This document shows positions 37,129 through 44,457 of a DNA stretch of 64,000 bases, in pieces (positions within the stretch are counted from its first letter, which is position 1; each line of letters starts with the position of its first letter). The translations under genes and the position numbers were made by a program. Source of the DNA: Pseudomonas sp. G34 (lineage in GTDB: Bacteria; Pseudomonadota; Gammaproteobacteria; Pseudomonadales; Pseudomonadaceae); assembly GCF_031119625.1 (NCBI RefSeq), contig NZ_JAVHZV010000007.1, positions 1 through 64,000 on the forward strand, written 5' to 3'. The notes under the pieces are model-generated. The model was not told the DNA's origin and ran no database searches. It was given only the letters and a program-made list of their open reading frames with translations.

Positions 37129-38130
37129 AGCTGTTGATCGGCTCATTGTTTGAATGTTGGGGGCGCAAGTGCTCAAGGCTAATGTCTCGATAACTTTTCT
37201 TTCTGCGCTCTCATATTCCCTCTTGCTAAACATTTTGATGAGTAACTCTTCTTCAAGTTTACTGTCGTTGAAGAGGTCTAGGAAAGCACCTTTCCCTTCG
37301 CTCAGAAGCCTCAGGTTTCCTTGTGACTTTGTAGCCTGAGTCTCTATGTCGTATTGACTCTGTCCTACTACTATGAGATTTCTTTTATATTTGAGAGCTG
37401 CTTTCGAAGCATGCAGGCTTCCGCCTTTGATATCAGTTTGTATCAATGTTACTGCAGCTGATAGCGCCGCCTGCACGCGATCCCTTTGTACGAAGTTCGT
37501 TTTAAAAGTAGGGGTGTTGTACGCGTATTCCGATACGAGCAGCCCACCAGTCATAGTTATTTCAGTCGCCAGGGCTTTGTTCTCTGCAGGGTAGACTTTC
37601 TCTAATCCATGAGCAAGAACTGCCGCTGTTTTTCCGTTATTTTCTAAACATGTTTTATGGGCGATTGAGTCGATTCCTTTTGCTAATCCACTAACGATTG
37701 TCCATCCTCGCTCAGTAAACCAAGCTGTTACACGTTCTGCAATTACTGCCCCATGCTCTGTCGGTTCTCTAGTACCAATGATCGCAAGACTTTTTTTATT
37801 CAAAATTTCAGTATTACCTGAACAAAAAAGTATAGGGGGGGCATCAGGGATGTTTTCTAGTAACTCTGGATAGTCGTGGTCAAAAATTGTGAGTATTTTG
37901 TGCCCCATTTCATGCGCTTTGTCGATATTCCTTTTCGCATATTCTTCAGCTTTTAATAAGTCATCATGCCCCATTTTCTTTTTTATCATGGGCAAAAAGC
38001 TTAAAAGTTCTTTTGTCGGGGTGTTGAATATTTCGAGATCTAATTTCTTTAACGATAGGAGGGTCTTAGCGCCAACTCCAGGGAGGGCGCTAAGAAATAA
38101 TGTTTTTTCTGTTTTGGCAGAAAATTCCAT
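37120..38130 (-). CDS. DprA/SMF-like protein, ShosA-type defence component
   Basis: 336 residues from ATG 38130, which overlaps the stop of the preceding gene (TAATG); GTG 38157 is an alternative. A helix-hairpin-helix-like head (ALPGVGAKTLLSLKKL) precedes the SMF Rossmann domain: SLAIIGTREPTEHG, SGLAKGIDSIAH, VYPAENKAL, FVQRDRVQAALS. It is not the chromosomal dprA, which lies elsewhere in Pseudomonas and ends in a winged helix not seen here. Paired with a phosphoribosyltransferase protein it matches the ShosTA layout, where the DprA-like ShosA counteracts the toxin ShosT. Confidence 0.78.
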   Translation of the reverse strand: MEFSAKTEKTLFLSALPGVGAKTLLSLKKLDLEIFNTPTKELLSFLPMIKKKMGHDDLLKAEEYAKRNIDKAHEMGHKILTIFDHDYPELLENIPDAPPILFCSGNTEILNKKSLAIIGTREPTEHGAVIAERVTAWFTERGWTIVSGLAKGIDSIAHKTCLENNGKTAAVLAHGLEKVYPAENKALATEITMTGGLLVSEYAYNTPTFKTNFVQRDRVQAALSAAVTLIQTDIKGGSLHASKAALKYKRNLIVVGQSQYDIETQATKSQGNLRLLSEGKGAFLDLFNDSKLEEELLIKMFSKREYESAERKVIETLALSTCAPNIQTMSRSTALI

Positions 38131-39575
38131 TAATTTATATTCTCTGAGTAGCTGCACTTAGGGTCCATGTTCCATCCTTCGCAAGAAAGGAATGGCTTGT
38201 TTTTGCGCTTATTCATTTTTCGATGCATGGATCTTGCGCATTTAGGACATTTTTTTACTTCAATTGGTTCCGAGTGCTTACATTTGTTTATTTCGTCATT
38301 ATAGCCTGTGCAGCCCCAAAATCGTATATTTGTAGCCTTGTTTTTGTTTATTCGCATTGTTCGCCCACACGCTGGGCACTCTTTTTGTGTATCGGTAATA
38401 CTGACTGTTTTTGCTAAAGTAACACCTATAACTTGGCTTGCGCCGTGCGACATTAGTAATTCATATGCCCTGGCAAATGTTGCCCCGGTTGTCATTACGT
38501 CATCAATCACTAGAATCGTCTTGCCGCGAATGTCGTCTAGTCGTTCTTGGTTGATTTGGAGCGTTTCACTAATCTCTGCCGAGCGGCCTTCTAATGGCAG
38601 AGTTTTGAGGCTATTAGCCCCCTCGATGAACCACAGGATGTCGTCTATAAATTCAGATTCGCAACTTGTCGCTGCTTCTACTCTGCCAAGCATCTCTTCA
38701 AGGCGTTTAAATTTTTCCTGTTTGGCAGGTATCACCGTAATAATGTCAAAATGCTTTTTCTTCTTGAAAATGTATTCTGGTATCTTTTCGACGCAGTGTG
38801 CAAATAGCTCCACCCAGTATTCTGGAGCTGTAAAGTTTGGGTCAAGCTCTTTTTTGAATATGTCTAATGACAGCTTATGCGCATCGTGTAGACGTGATGT
38901 AATTAAACTTTTTTGGCTGAAGTATCTGCCAAAGCATAAGACTTTTAAATCATCTCTCAGGGTCACTACGTTCGATGACAAGTCTAAAGGCGCAAAATAA
39001 AGCCTCTTTTTCATGAAATTGAACGTTGATAGTTCTGCACATTTTTCAGCGATTAGCTTTATTTCTTCCGGGGTGTCTAGTTCGTCAATTAGATGCTTTG
39101 CAGTCATGACCGCGGCTGGCATTTGCGAAATTGGCTTTCCATTTCCCCAGCCTGGAACAATTGGTTGCACTCCTGCGCGATAAGCTGCGACTATGTCTAT
39201 GTAATCGTCCCCTACATAGAATATGTCATCCCCAGCTTTAAGTTTTAAGGCGCGCAGTGCCAGGTTGATACCCTCGGGAGAGGGTTTCATGCCCTCCGCT
39301 TTTACATCTGTATATGTAACTACAGTTTCAAATATGTCTAAGTTTAGGTGTGCAAGTATTTTTTCTGCGTAGCGTCTTCCAGAGTTCGTCACAACTCCCA
39401 GCTTTATTTTTTTCTCTACTAAAACATTGAGAAGCTCTAAACATTCTGGGTAGATAGAGATGTTACTCAGTTTTTTTTCTGTAAGAAGATCATACATGCC
39501 AGTTTCACGTATGACTTTCAGTGAATCGGTGTTAGCGATAGTGTTGTCTAGGTCAAATAGCACTGCCGTTATCAT
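38130..39575 (-). CDS. HAD-phosphoribosyltransferase-zinc ribbon fusion, ShosT-type effector candidate
   Basis: 481 residues in three parts. About 1-190 is a HAD phosphatase (FDLDNTIANTD; VTNSG; Lys in GMKPSP; GDDYID), all four motifs intact. About 200-410 is a ComF-like phosphoribosyltransferase with the PRPP loop TILVIDDVMTTGATFARA. About 415-481 holds two four-cysteine ribbons (CPACGRT...WGC...KC and CPKCARS...LSC...KC), like topoisomerase zinc fingers. It is first of a coupled pair with the DprA-like gene. Known ShosT proteins carry a PRTase; I am unsure how common the HAD and ribbons are. Reaction unknown. Confidence 0.75.
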   Translation of the reverse strand: MITAVLFDLDNTIANTDSLKVIRETGMYDLLTEKKLSNISIYPECLELLNVLVEKKIKLGVVTNSGRRYAEKILAHLNLDIFETVVTYTDVKAEGMKPSPEGINLALRALKLKAGDDIFYVGDDYIDIVAAYRAGVQPIVPGWGNGKPISQMPAAVMTAKHLIDELDTPEEIKLIAEKCAELSTFNFMKKRLYFAPLDLSSNVVTLRDDLKVLCFGRYFSQKSLITSRLHDAHKLSLDIFKKELDPNFTAPEYWVELFAHCVEKIPEYIFKKKKHFDIITVIPAKQEKFKRLEEMLGRVEAATSCESEFIDDILWFIEGANSLKTLPLEGRSAEISETLQINQERLDDIRGKTILVIDDVMTTGATFARAYELLMSHGASQVIGVTLAKTVSITDTQKECPACGRTMRINKNKATNIRFWGCTGYNDEINKCKHSEPIEVKKCPKCARSMHRKMNKRKNKPFLSCEGWNMDPKCSYSENIN

Positions 39576-39623
39576 GCTTCCCTCTCATTATTAGTTTTGA
39601 TCCATTTTTCGCATGTGCACTCC

Positions 39624-39637
39624 CACGACTAGTCGTG
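39624..39637. promoter_or_regulatory. 14-bp palindrome upstream of the ShosTA-like pair
   Basis: Perfect CACGACTAGTCGTG, 49 bp before the ATG of the HAD-PRTase gene. It is a plausible operator or part of its promoter region. The rest of 39576-39766 has no gene. Confidence 0.45.
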
Positions 39638-39766
39638 CCGTGTATGTATGAGTTTCTATGCTTTCTATTTACTTAGGGGCAGGGGACTTGAGGCCGAGAA
39701 GGCTCTCGCGCTATCGGTCATCATTCCTTCGGGCGTACCAGCGCCTAACAACTTCTTTTGTGATCG

Positions 39767-40039
39767 CTATCCCGCGCTTTGACCGGTCAAGTTTCTGCTT
39801 GCCTCAGCATAATCAGGGTCAATCTGGCCGGTCTCTGGAGAAGTCATCCCTGTCCTTAGCCACAGAGAGTACTCAGGGTAGCAACGTGCTATCAAGTCCA
39901 GTTCGTTGGTGCGTAGGTTCGCCCGCTTGTCATAGCGGATGGTCTTGCACCTTTCTTCCTTTAGGCCAGTGGCTTCGCCTACCTCACGATGTCCCATCAC
40001 TGACATAAAGTGTCTAACGCGATCCTGTGTTGATTCCAT
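39767..40039 (-). CDS. Prophage repressor candidate
   Basis: 90 residues. A short helix-turn-helix protein ('HREVGEATGLKEERCKTIRYDKRANLRTNELDLIARCYPEYSLWLRTG'), divergent from the phage genes and next to repeated TTCCAC sites. The position equals the immunity repressor of Pf-type phages. A palindrome half ATTCCAT covers its own start. Confidence 0.75.
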   Translation of the reverse strand: MESTQDRVRHFMSVMGHREVGEATGLKEERCKTIRYDKRANLRTNELDLIARCYPEYSLWLRTGMTSPETGQIDPDYAEASRNLTGQSAG

Positions 40040-40063
40040 AAAGATCTAAAAAAACTCTTCGTT

Positions 40064-40124
40064 GAAATATTCCACAACTCAAGCGAGGTGGTATTATTCC
40101 ACTCGATTAGTGGAAATATTCCAC
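40064..40124. promoter_or_regulatory. Phage operator cluster
   Basis: Three ATTCCAC boxes: GAAATATTCCAC (40064-40075), GTATTATTCCAC (40091-40102) and the full palindrome GTGGAAATATTCCAC (40110-40124). They lie between the repressor and the Xis-like gene, the expected lysogeny switch. Confidence 0.7.
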
Positions 40125-40164
40125 ATATACCGATGTGATGATCGAAGGATTATAGGGGCTTTGC

Positions 40165-40437
40165 ATGGAACAGTCTGGAATAGTGGGGTTCGACACACAG
40201 GGAAACCCGGAGCGCGTCAACGACCTGCGTGACGCGCCGTTTTGCTCAAAGCACGTGTTCGCCAAGCTGCTTGGCATCGACGTGATTACTGAAGACGTCG
40301 TACGCGGCTGGATAGAATCCGGCACCGTCCCGACCGCCAAGATTGGCCGTCACCGCGTTATCAACCTGCACCGCATCCGCCGTGATATGGAACGCGGTAA
40401 GACCGTGTTCTGTGCAGGGGACTACGGCGATGACTAA
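40165..40437 (+). CDS. Excisionase-like DNA-binding protein (XisF type)
   Basis: 90 residues. The 'FCSKHVFAKLLGIDVITEDVVRGWIESGTVPTAKIGRHRVINLHRIRRDM' block is a MerR/Xis winged helix like the Pf-phage XisF, which activates excision and replication. First gene of the rightward phage operon, opposite the repressor. The next gene starts 8 nt before its end. Confidence 0.78.
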   Translation: MEQSGIVGFDTQGNPERVNDLRDAPFCSKHVFAKLLGIDVITEDVVRGWIESGTVPTAKIGRHRVINLHRIRRDMERGKTVFCAGDYGDD

Positions 40438-40666
40438 GCCCTCTAAAGTACCCGCCCTGTTTTCTGTTCAGCAATTCAAAGACCTCTGCGTCTGGCTGTT
40501 CTGGCTCTCGGCTTACGTCGCCTTCTGTGTGCTGTTTAGCCACCTGTTCAAAAGTCTTTGGGCACTGGTCGTCGATGTGCCTGTACAGGCCATCGCCGCA
40601 ATCGTCGCCGCTTCTATCGGTGCAATCGCTATCGGTTTCCGCATAGCCATGGGGGAGGGCAGATGA
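40430..40666 (+). CDS. Small inovirus membrane protein
   Basis: 78 residues from ATG 40430 with two transmembrane helices (VWLFWLSAYVAFCVLFSHLF and AIAAIVAASIGAIAIGFRIAM). It overlaps the Xis-like gene. No specific family recognised; early inovirus operons often contain such proteins. Confidence 0.68.
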   Translation: MTKPSKVPALFSVQQFKDLCVWLFWLSAYVAFCVLFSHLFKSLWALVVDVPVQAIAAIVAASIGAIAIGFRIAMGEGR

Positions 40667-40669
40667 TCA

Positions 40670-41008
40670 ATGCAAAAGTACCTGCACCAGCCCCACAGGC
40701 CGGACTGCGACTGCTCTGTCTGCTATGTCAAAAGACTGGGGCCTATCAGCCTGTCGCAACCCTGCGCCCAATGCCGCCCCGTTCGCTGTTTTCCGGTCGT
40801 TGGCCAAATGCGACTGGTGAACGGGCACTGGCTGCACGTGAGCAATACGTATCGCTGGGTCTCGGGCTTTACCTGTCCCCAGCACTCACCAACCCCGCGC
40901 CCGCCTCGTTACTGGTACGTGGTGGAAAACATCGGCAAGCCAACGCCCTACGTCCCGCGCTGGGATCTGTTCGAGCTGGAGTCTGAGCAATGCCCGGCAT
41001 CGTCCTGA
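40670..41008 (+). CDS. Small cysteine/histidine-rich inovirus protein
   Basis: 112 residues. It begins MQKYLHQPHRPDCDCSVCYV and has further cysteine pairs (PCAQC, TCPQH), suggesting a zinc-binding fold. Codon third positions are strongly G/C, which supports this frame over the overlapping frame from ATG 40663. It overlaps the next gene by 19 nt. Function unknown. Confidence 0.68.
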   Translation: MQKYLHQPHRPDCDCSVCYVKRLGPISLSQPCAQCRPVRCFPVVGQMRLVNGHWLHVSNTYRWVSGFTCPQHSPTPRPPRYWYVVENIGKPTPYVPRWDLFELESEQCPASS

Positions 41009-41187
41009 CCGTCGCCCAAGCCGCTGAGCTGTTGCCGTTGGCCAGCCAGCAGCTTGCCCGCGCACAGATCCAACAGGACGCTGCCGACCAAAAGGGCATT
41101 CCCGAACGCTGGGACGTTCAGGAATGGCAAGAAATCGTCATGGCCCTACAAGGCCCGGTTGTTCATGGAGTGGTGTATGTCGCCTGA
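40990..41187 (+). CDS. Small hypothetical inovirus protein
   Basis: 65 residues, mainly helical (LTVAQAAELLPLASQQLARAQI), with a hydrophobic end. It overlaps both neighbours, as usual in compact inovirus operons. No family recognised. Confidence 0.6.
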   Translation: MPGIVLTVAQAAELLPLASQQLARAQIQQDAADQKGIPERWDVQEWQEIVMALQGPVVHGVVYVA

Positions 41188-41401
41188 GCTGTTCGTTGTG
41201 ATCACGTACTGCCTGTTGGTCATCTGCTTCGTGACCCTCGGCCTGCTGTTCGCTTTCTTACTGCTGCGCCGTGAGTTTTGCCCGCGCCGTGGTGGGCAGC
41301 CGAATCAGTCGCCTCCGGCGTCCGTGACTGGCCAACGCGATCACCCGGCCAGTTCACCGCAAGCACCGCCAGTCGCGGGCGACGGTGGCGAAATGGGATG
41401 A
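41177..41401 (+). CDS. Small inovirus membrane protein with Pro-rich tail
   Basis: 74 residues from ATG 41177, with GGAG 8 nt upstream (ATG 41165 is possible). One long transmembrane helix (LFVVITYCLLVICFVTLGLLFAFLLL) is followed by a basic Pro/Ser-rich tail. Function unknown. Confidence 0.6.
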   Translation: MSPELFVVITYCLLVICFVTLGLLFAFLLLRREFCPRRGGQPNQSPPASVTGQRDHPASSPQAPPVAGDGGEMG

Positions 41402-41679
41402 CAAGGGCAAGGCCCTTGGTGTTGATAGGTTGAAGTAATAACAGGGGGTTTGAAGTAATCGTTAAACCCACATTAATCCGCACTGTTTCACAGCAATATG
41501 ATATTTGCCTATCCACGGAATTATCACTAGCAAGTCGCGTATAAATACACCCGTAAACCCTTAGCAAGTCGAGTTCTCCGGTAACTATAGCGAAATATAC
41601 CGCTTTAGTTGCGCGGCATCGTTCGGCCTGCAAAAGACTAAATCGCGCAATAACGCGCAACTTAAAGAGGAAATACCCA
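41402..41679. promoter_or_regulatory. Intergenic region of the inovirus: promoter and possible origin
   Basis: 278 bp, the largest gap in the phage core. It holds two TAGCAAGTCG direct repeats (41528-41537 and 41562-41571), GTTTGAAGTAA/GTTGAAGTAA repeats near 41430-41455, and complementary GTTGCGCG...CGCGCAAC arms before the next gene, with AGAGGAAA as ribosome site. A replication origin or late promoter is plausible, not proved. Confidence 0.45.
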
Positions 41680-42045
41680 ATGGCACGTTCGACTATGGAA
41701 GTTGCATTCCTGAGCACTCAGAAACTTGCGTTCAGCCAAAACGGCAATGACGTGAAAATCGTGAAAGTGTTCTACGGCGATGAACCGGACGGCGAAACCG
41801 AAAACGGCCTGTCCATCGTCAGCATGGATGTTCCCTTGGAAGTAGCCGACGAAGTATTCGCCGCCGGTGCCAAGTTCGACCCGCTCGAAAAAGTCCGCAT
41901 CACCTTTGAGGTGGCTCGTGCCGGTAAGCAGAAGGGCAACAACCGCTGCCTGCATATCGAGTCCGTCGATTCCAAAGCCCGCACCACTGCAAGCCCGGCG
42001 CCTGCTGCCAACACCGGCAAGCCTGCCGACCCGGCCAAAGCCTAA
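41680..42045 (+). CDS. Candidate phage ssDNA-binding protein (pV-like)
   Basis: 121 residues: a compact beta-rich body (1-95) and an Ala/Pro-rich tail. Position, just before the coat genes, and size equal the single-strand DNA-binding protein that coats inovirus genomes. The sequence itself is not clearly similar to Pf1 or fd gene V, so the call rests on context. Confidence 0.55.
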   Translation: MARSTMEVAFLSTQKLAFSQNGNDVKIVKVFYGDEPDGETENGLSIVSMDVPLEVADEVFAAGAKFDPLEKVRITFEVARAGKQKGNNRCLHIESVDSKARTTASPAPAANTGKPADPAKA

Positions 42046-42069
42046 CCCTGATCGCCTGGAGCACACCGC

Positions 42070-42186
42070 ATGGGAATCGAAGCCTATTTGGCCAACGTCA
42101 CCCTCGGTGATCTCTGGGCCCTGCAGTTCATTCAAGGCGTGGTGATGATCGCCGCCCTTGGCCTTATCCACGGGCACCAGAGGTAA
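42070..42186 (+). CDS. 38-residue inovirus membrane peptide
   Basis: MGIEAYLANVTLGDLWALQF followed by a hydrophobic helix (VVMIAALGLI) and HGHQR. GGAG lies 9 nt upstream. Size and place suit a minor coat protein (pVII/pIX type). Confidence 0.6.
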   Translation: MGIEAYLANVTLGDLWALQFIQGVVMIAALGLIHGHQR

Positions 42187-42192
42187 CGGTTT

Positions 42193-42318
42193 ATGGCTTT
42201 CACCTGGGGGCAGTACCTCGTTATCGCTGGGCTCTTTGTGGGTGCTCTCGGGATTGGCGTGTCCTGGGGGGCCTTCCGGCTGGGCTGGAAGGAAATCGTC
42301 GACGCTTCAACCAACTGA
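42193..42318 (+). CDS. 41-residue inovirus membrane peptide
   Basis: MAFTWGQYLVIAGLFVGALG, then IGVSWGAFRLGWKEIVDAST. It has one membrane helix and a basic/amphipathic end, and lies directly before the major coat gene. Another minor coat candidate. Confidence 0.62.
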   Translation: MAFTWGQYLVIAGLFVGALGIGVSWGAFRLGWKEIVDASTN

Positions 42319-42329
42319 GGAAACAACTC

Positions 42330-42632
42330 ATGTACCAAAGCAAAAAAGAAGCTGCCATTCGTGGCAGCCAGCTCGTACAGAACGAGACCAGTGTCGGTAA
42401 AGCACTGGGCGGCAAATCGCTCGCTCTGATCACTGCCGGTGCGGCCTCGCTGACTGCCGGTTCCGCCAATGCTGCAATCACCGTCCCGCCTGAGCTGCTG
42501 GAAGTCTTCACCGATCTGGCACTCGCGTTCGGCACCCTGATGGCTGCCGGTGCCGTGCTGTTCGGCGTCATCCGTGGTGGTGTGGCCCTGTTCAAAATCG
42601 CCGGTCGCGTGTTCAGCGCTGCGGGCGCCTAA
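42330..42632 (+). CDS. Major coat protein (pVIII/CoaB type)
   Basis: 100-residue precursor. Long signal sequence with cleavage after TAGSANA (about residue 48). The mature chain of about 52 residues is an acidic head (ITVPPELLEVFTDLALA), a membrane helix (GTLMAAGAVLFGVIRGGVAL) and a basic end (FKIAGRVFSAAGA). This is the classic filamentous major coat design. Confidence 0.85.
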   Translation: MYQSKKEAAIRGSQLVQNETSVGKALGGKSLALITAGAASLTAGSANAAITVPPELLEVFTDLALAFGTLMAAGAVLFGVIRGGVALFKIAGRVFSAAGA

Positions 42633-42652
42633 ACAGGGTTGGGGGTCGACTG

Positions 42653-44068
42653 ATGCGTACGGCTTTCGGCCTCCGCCTGCTGCTTGCTCTCACCCTTATG
42701 GGGTGGGGGCAGTTTGTTTTTGCTGAGGATTATCAATGGACAACGGGTGGATATGCTCCGTCGCGAGCTTCATCGGCGTCAGCTTCATGCACCATATTTG
42801 CTAATTGGTACCCTAATGCTACTTCACCTTCTGTTCGTAATATTGGTGACGGCGACCTTCGTTGCGTCATAGTCAATGGTATTAACTGGCGTGAAGAGTT
42901 TTACACTATCTCTAGGTCTGGCGACTCTTGCCCTGAGCCTGGCAGTGTTCTTAATGCGCAGGCTGGTGAATGCTCGCCACCTCCAAATGCTTGCGAGCCT
43001 CTAGCGGGCCAGCGCTTCAGCTTCTTCGCCAACGTTCCTAACGGTGGCTCTAGCCTTCCTGGCGAATACATCTGTAACCAAGGTTGCCGCGCGGCATGGT
43101 CTGGCGAGTGCGGCACTAATGATCAAGGCGTTTCCGCGTGCTGGGGCCTTGCCACCTACAACGGTCAGGTCTGCGAAAGCGGTGACACTCCTTCCGGTAT
43201 TGGCACACCGCCGAAAGATCCTAGTGAACCCACTGACCCGACCACGCCAACCGATCCCACTGAGCCAACAGACCCTACCGATCCACCACCGACTTGCGGC
43301 CCCGGCTACAGCTGGTCTGGCACTACCTGCGTAAAAGATCCGCCAAAGGTCTGCGATCCGTCCACGGGCGAAGTCTGCCCGCCAACTGATCCCACCGGCC
43401 CGACCAACCCCACCGACCCAACTGACCCCAATAACCCTGGCGACGGTGGCGATGGTGACGGCTCCGGCGATGGCGACGGAGAGCCAGGCACGCCCGGTGG
43501 TGACGGTGACGGCGACAAAGAAAAGCTCGGCCCGAAAATCGACAAGACGAACAGCCTGCTCGATGGCATCAGCAAGGCGCTGGGCAACCTGGGCGATGCC
43601 TTCAAAGAGTTTGCTGAGGATGTTCTGGGCGAGAAGTACGACGGCGAAGGTGAAGGCGATGAATCCAGCATTGGCGAAGCCGCTGCAGGGCTCGCCGGCA
43701 ATCTCGCGGGTGCCTTCGGACAGGGCATGACGGACACGCTCGCGGCTCAGGAAGCCTCTGACATTTCCACCCTGTCGGACATCTCCAACATCGTTAACAA
43801 CGAGTGGTTTGGCCCCGGCACGGCGGCCTATAAGGCCATCTACCTCATAGATGGCGTATTGCCTCGTAGCACCTCGTGCTCGCCCTTCGACATAAAAATC
43901 GATGCCGACAGGCTGCACACCAACCTGCGCCTAGACGCCTGCGAGCTGAGCCGTATCAAGCCATTGCTCGAGTGGATCATCTGGATGCTCACCCTTATCG
44001 GAGTGTGGCGCATCGCCTATGCCGGTCTTCGGCTGGAAAACGCTAAAGCTGAGAAAGGAGGCTTCTGA
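42653..44068 (+). CDS. Adsorption/minor coat protein (pIII-like, TspB-type)
   Basis: 471 residues. Signal peptide (LLLALTLMGWGQFVFA), a Cys-rich N-terminal receptor-type region, a Pro/Thr/Asp repeat linker at about 185-260 (TDPTEPTDPTDP and similar), a Gly/Asp stretch, a helical domain, then a C-terminal membrane anchor (LLEWIIWMLTLIGVW). This layout matches pIII and TspB-like proteins: tip adsorption and particle release. The first 500 bp use more A/T-ending codons than the rest, which could reflect exchange of the receptor domain. Confidence 0.78.
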   Translation: MRTAFGLRLLLALTLMGWGQFVFAEDYQWTTGGYAPSRASSASASCTIFANWYPNATSPSVRNIGDGDLRCVIVNGINWREEFYTISRSGDSCPEPGSVLNAQAGECSPPPNACEPLAGQRFSFFANVPNGGSSLPGEYICNQGCRAAWSGECGTNDQGVSACWGLATYNGQVCESGDTPSGIGTPPKDPSEPTDPTTPTDPTEPTDPTDPPPTCGPGYSWSGTTCVKDPPKVCDPSTGEVCPPTDPTGPTNPTDPTDPNNPGDGGDGDGSGDGDGEPGTPGGDGDGDKEKLGPKIDKTNSLLDGISKALGNLGDAFKEFAEDVLGEKYDGEGEGDESSIGEAAAGLAGNLAGAFGQGMTDTLAAQEASDISTLSDISNIVNNEWFGPGTAAYKAIYLIDGVLPRSTSCSPFDIKIDADRLHTNLRLDACELSRIKPLLEWIIWMLTLIGVWRIAYAGLRLENAKAEKGGF

Positions 44069-44448
44069 TGTTCGGGCTTCGCTGGATTACCGGTTGGCTG
44101 GGCAAGTTCTTCCCCAACCTGTTCAAACGCCTCAATGGTTGGTTGCTGGCCTTTATCACGCCGCTGATTGCGCCGTTTTTCGAGTTCATCACCAAGTTCT
44201 TTCGCAAGGTCGTCTTGTTCCTCGCGATTATCGCCGCCATCGGCGTTCTGCTGATGGCCTTTGCCGCCGCTATCAACGGCATTGCCGGTGGGTTGGTGAA
44301 TGCTATGGCGCCCGACCTGATCAGTTTCGGCCGCATGTTTCTGCCTTCCAACCTCAGCGCGGGCATCACCATTTTGCTGTTCGCCCGGCTGCAGTCGCTG
44401 ATTTTCATGTGGGCACACCGCCTCACCGAAAAGTTTATCCACACCTGA
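44068..44448 (+). CDS. DUF2523 minor coat protein (pVI-like)
   Basis: 126 residues with several hydrophobic helices ('FRKVVLFLAIIAAIGVLLMAFAAAINGIAGGL'). DUF2523 proteins lie between pIII and Zot in most inoviruses and are equated with pVI. ATG overlaps the pIII stop (TGATG). Confidence 0.82.
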   Translation: MFGLRWITGWLGKFFPNLFKRLNGWLLAFITPLIAPFFEFITKFFRKVVLFLAIIAAIGVLLMAFAAAINGIAGGLVNAMAPDLISFGRMFLPSNLSAGITILLFARLQSLIFMWAHRLTEKFIHT

Positions 44449-44457
44449 GGATCACCC

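Noticed and set aside
37120..38130. Chromosomal competence gene dprA
   Set aside because: Located within the prophage, A+T-rich, coupled to a PRTase gene and without the C-terminal winged helix.
39601..40164. CRISPR-like array in the phage control region
   Set aside because: The repeats are short (7-15 bp) and irregular operator boxes; no regular spacers, and no cas genes occur in the window.
40663..40986. Alternative frame from ATG 40663 over the Cys-rich phage gene
   Set aside because: Poor codon third positions and Pro/Arg/Leu low complexity; the 40670 frame has strong codon usage and metal-ligand-like Cys motifs.
43001..43918. 305-residue minus-strand frame opposite the pIII-like gene
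   Set aside because: Arises from the repetitive Asp/Thr/Pro and Gly/Asp codons of the plus-strand gene.
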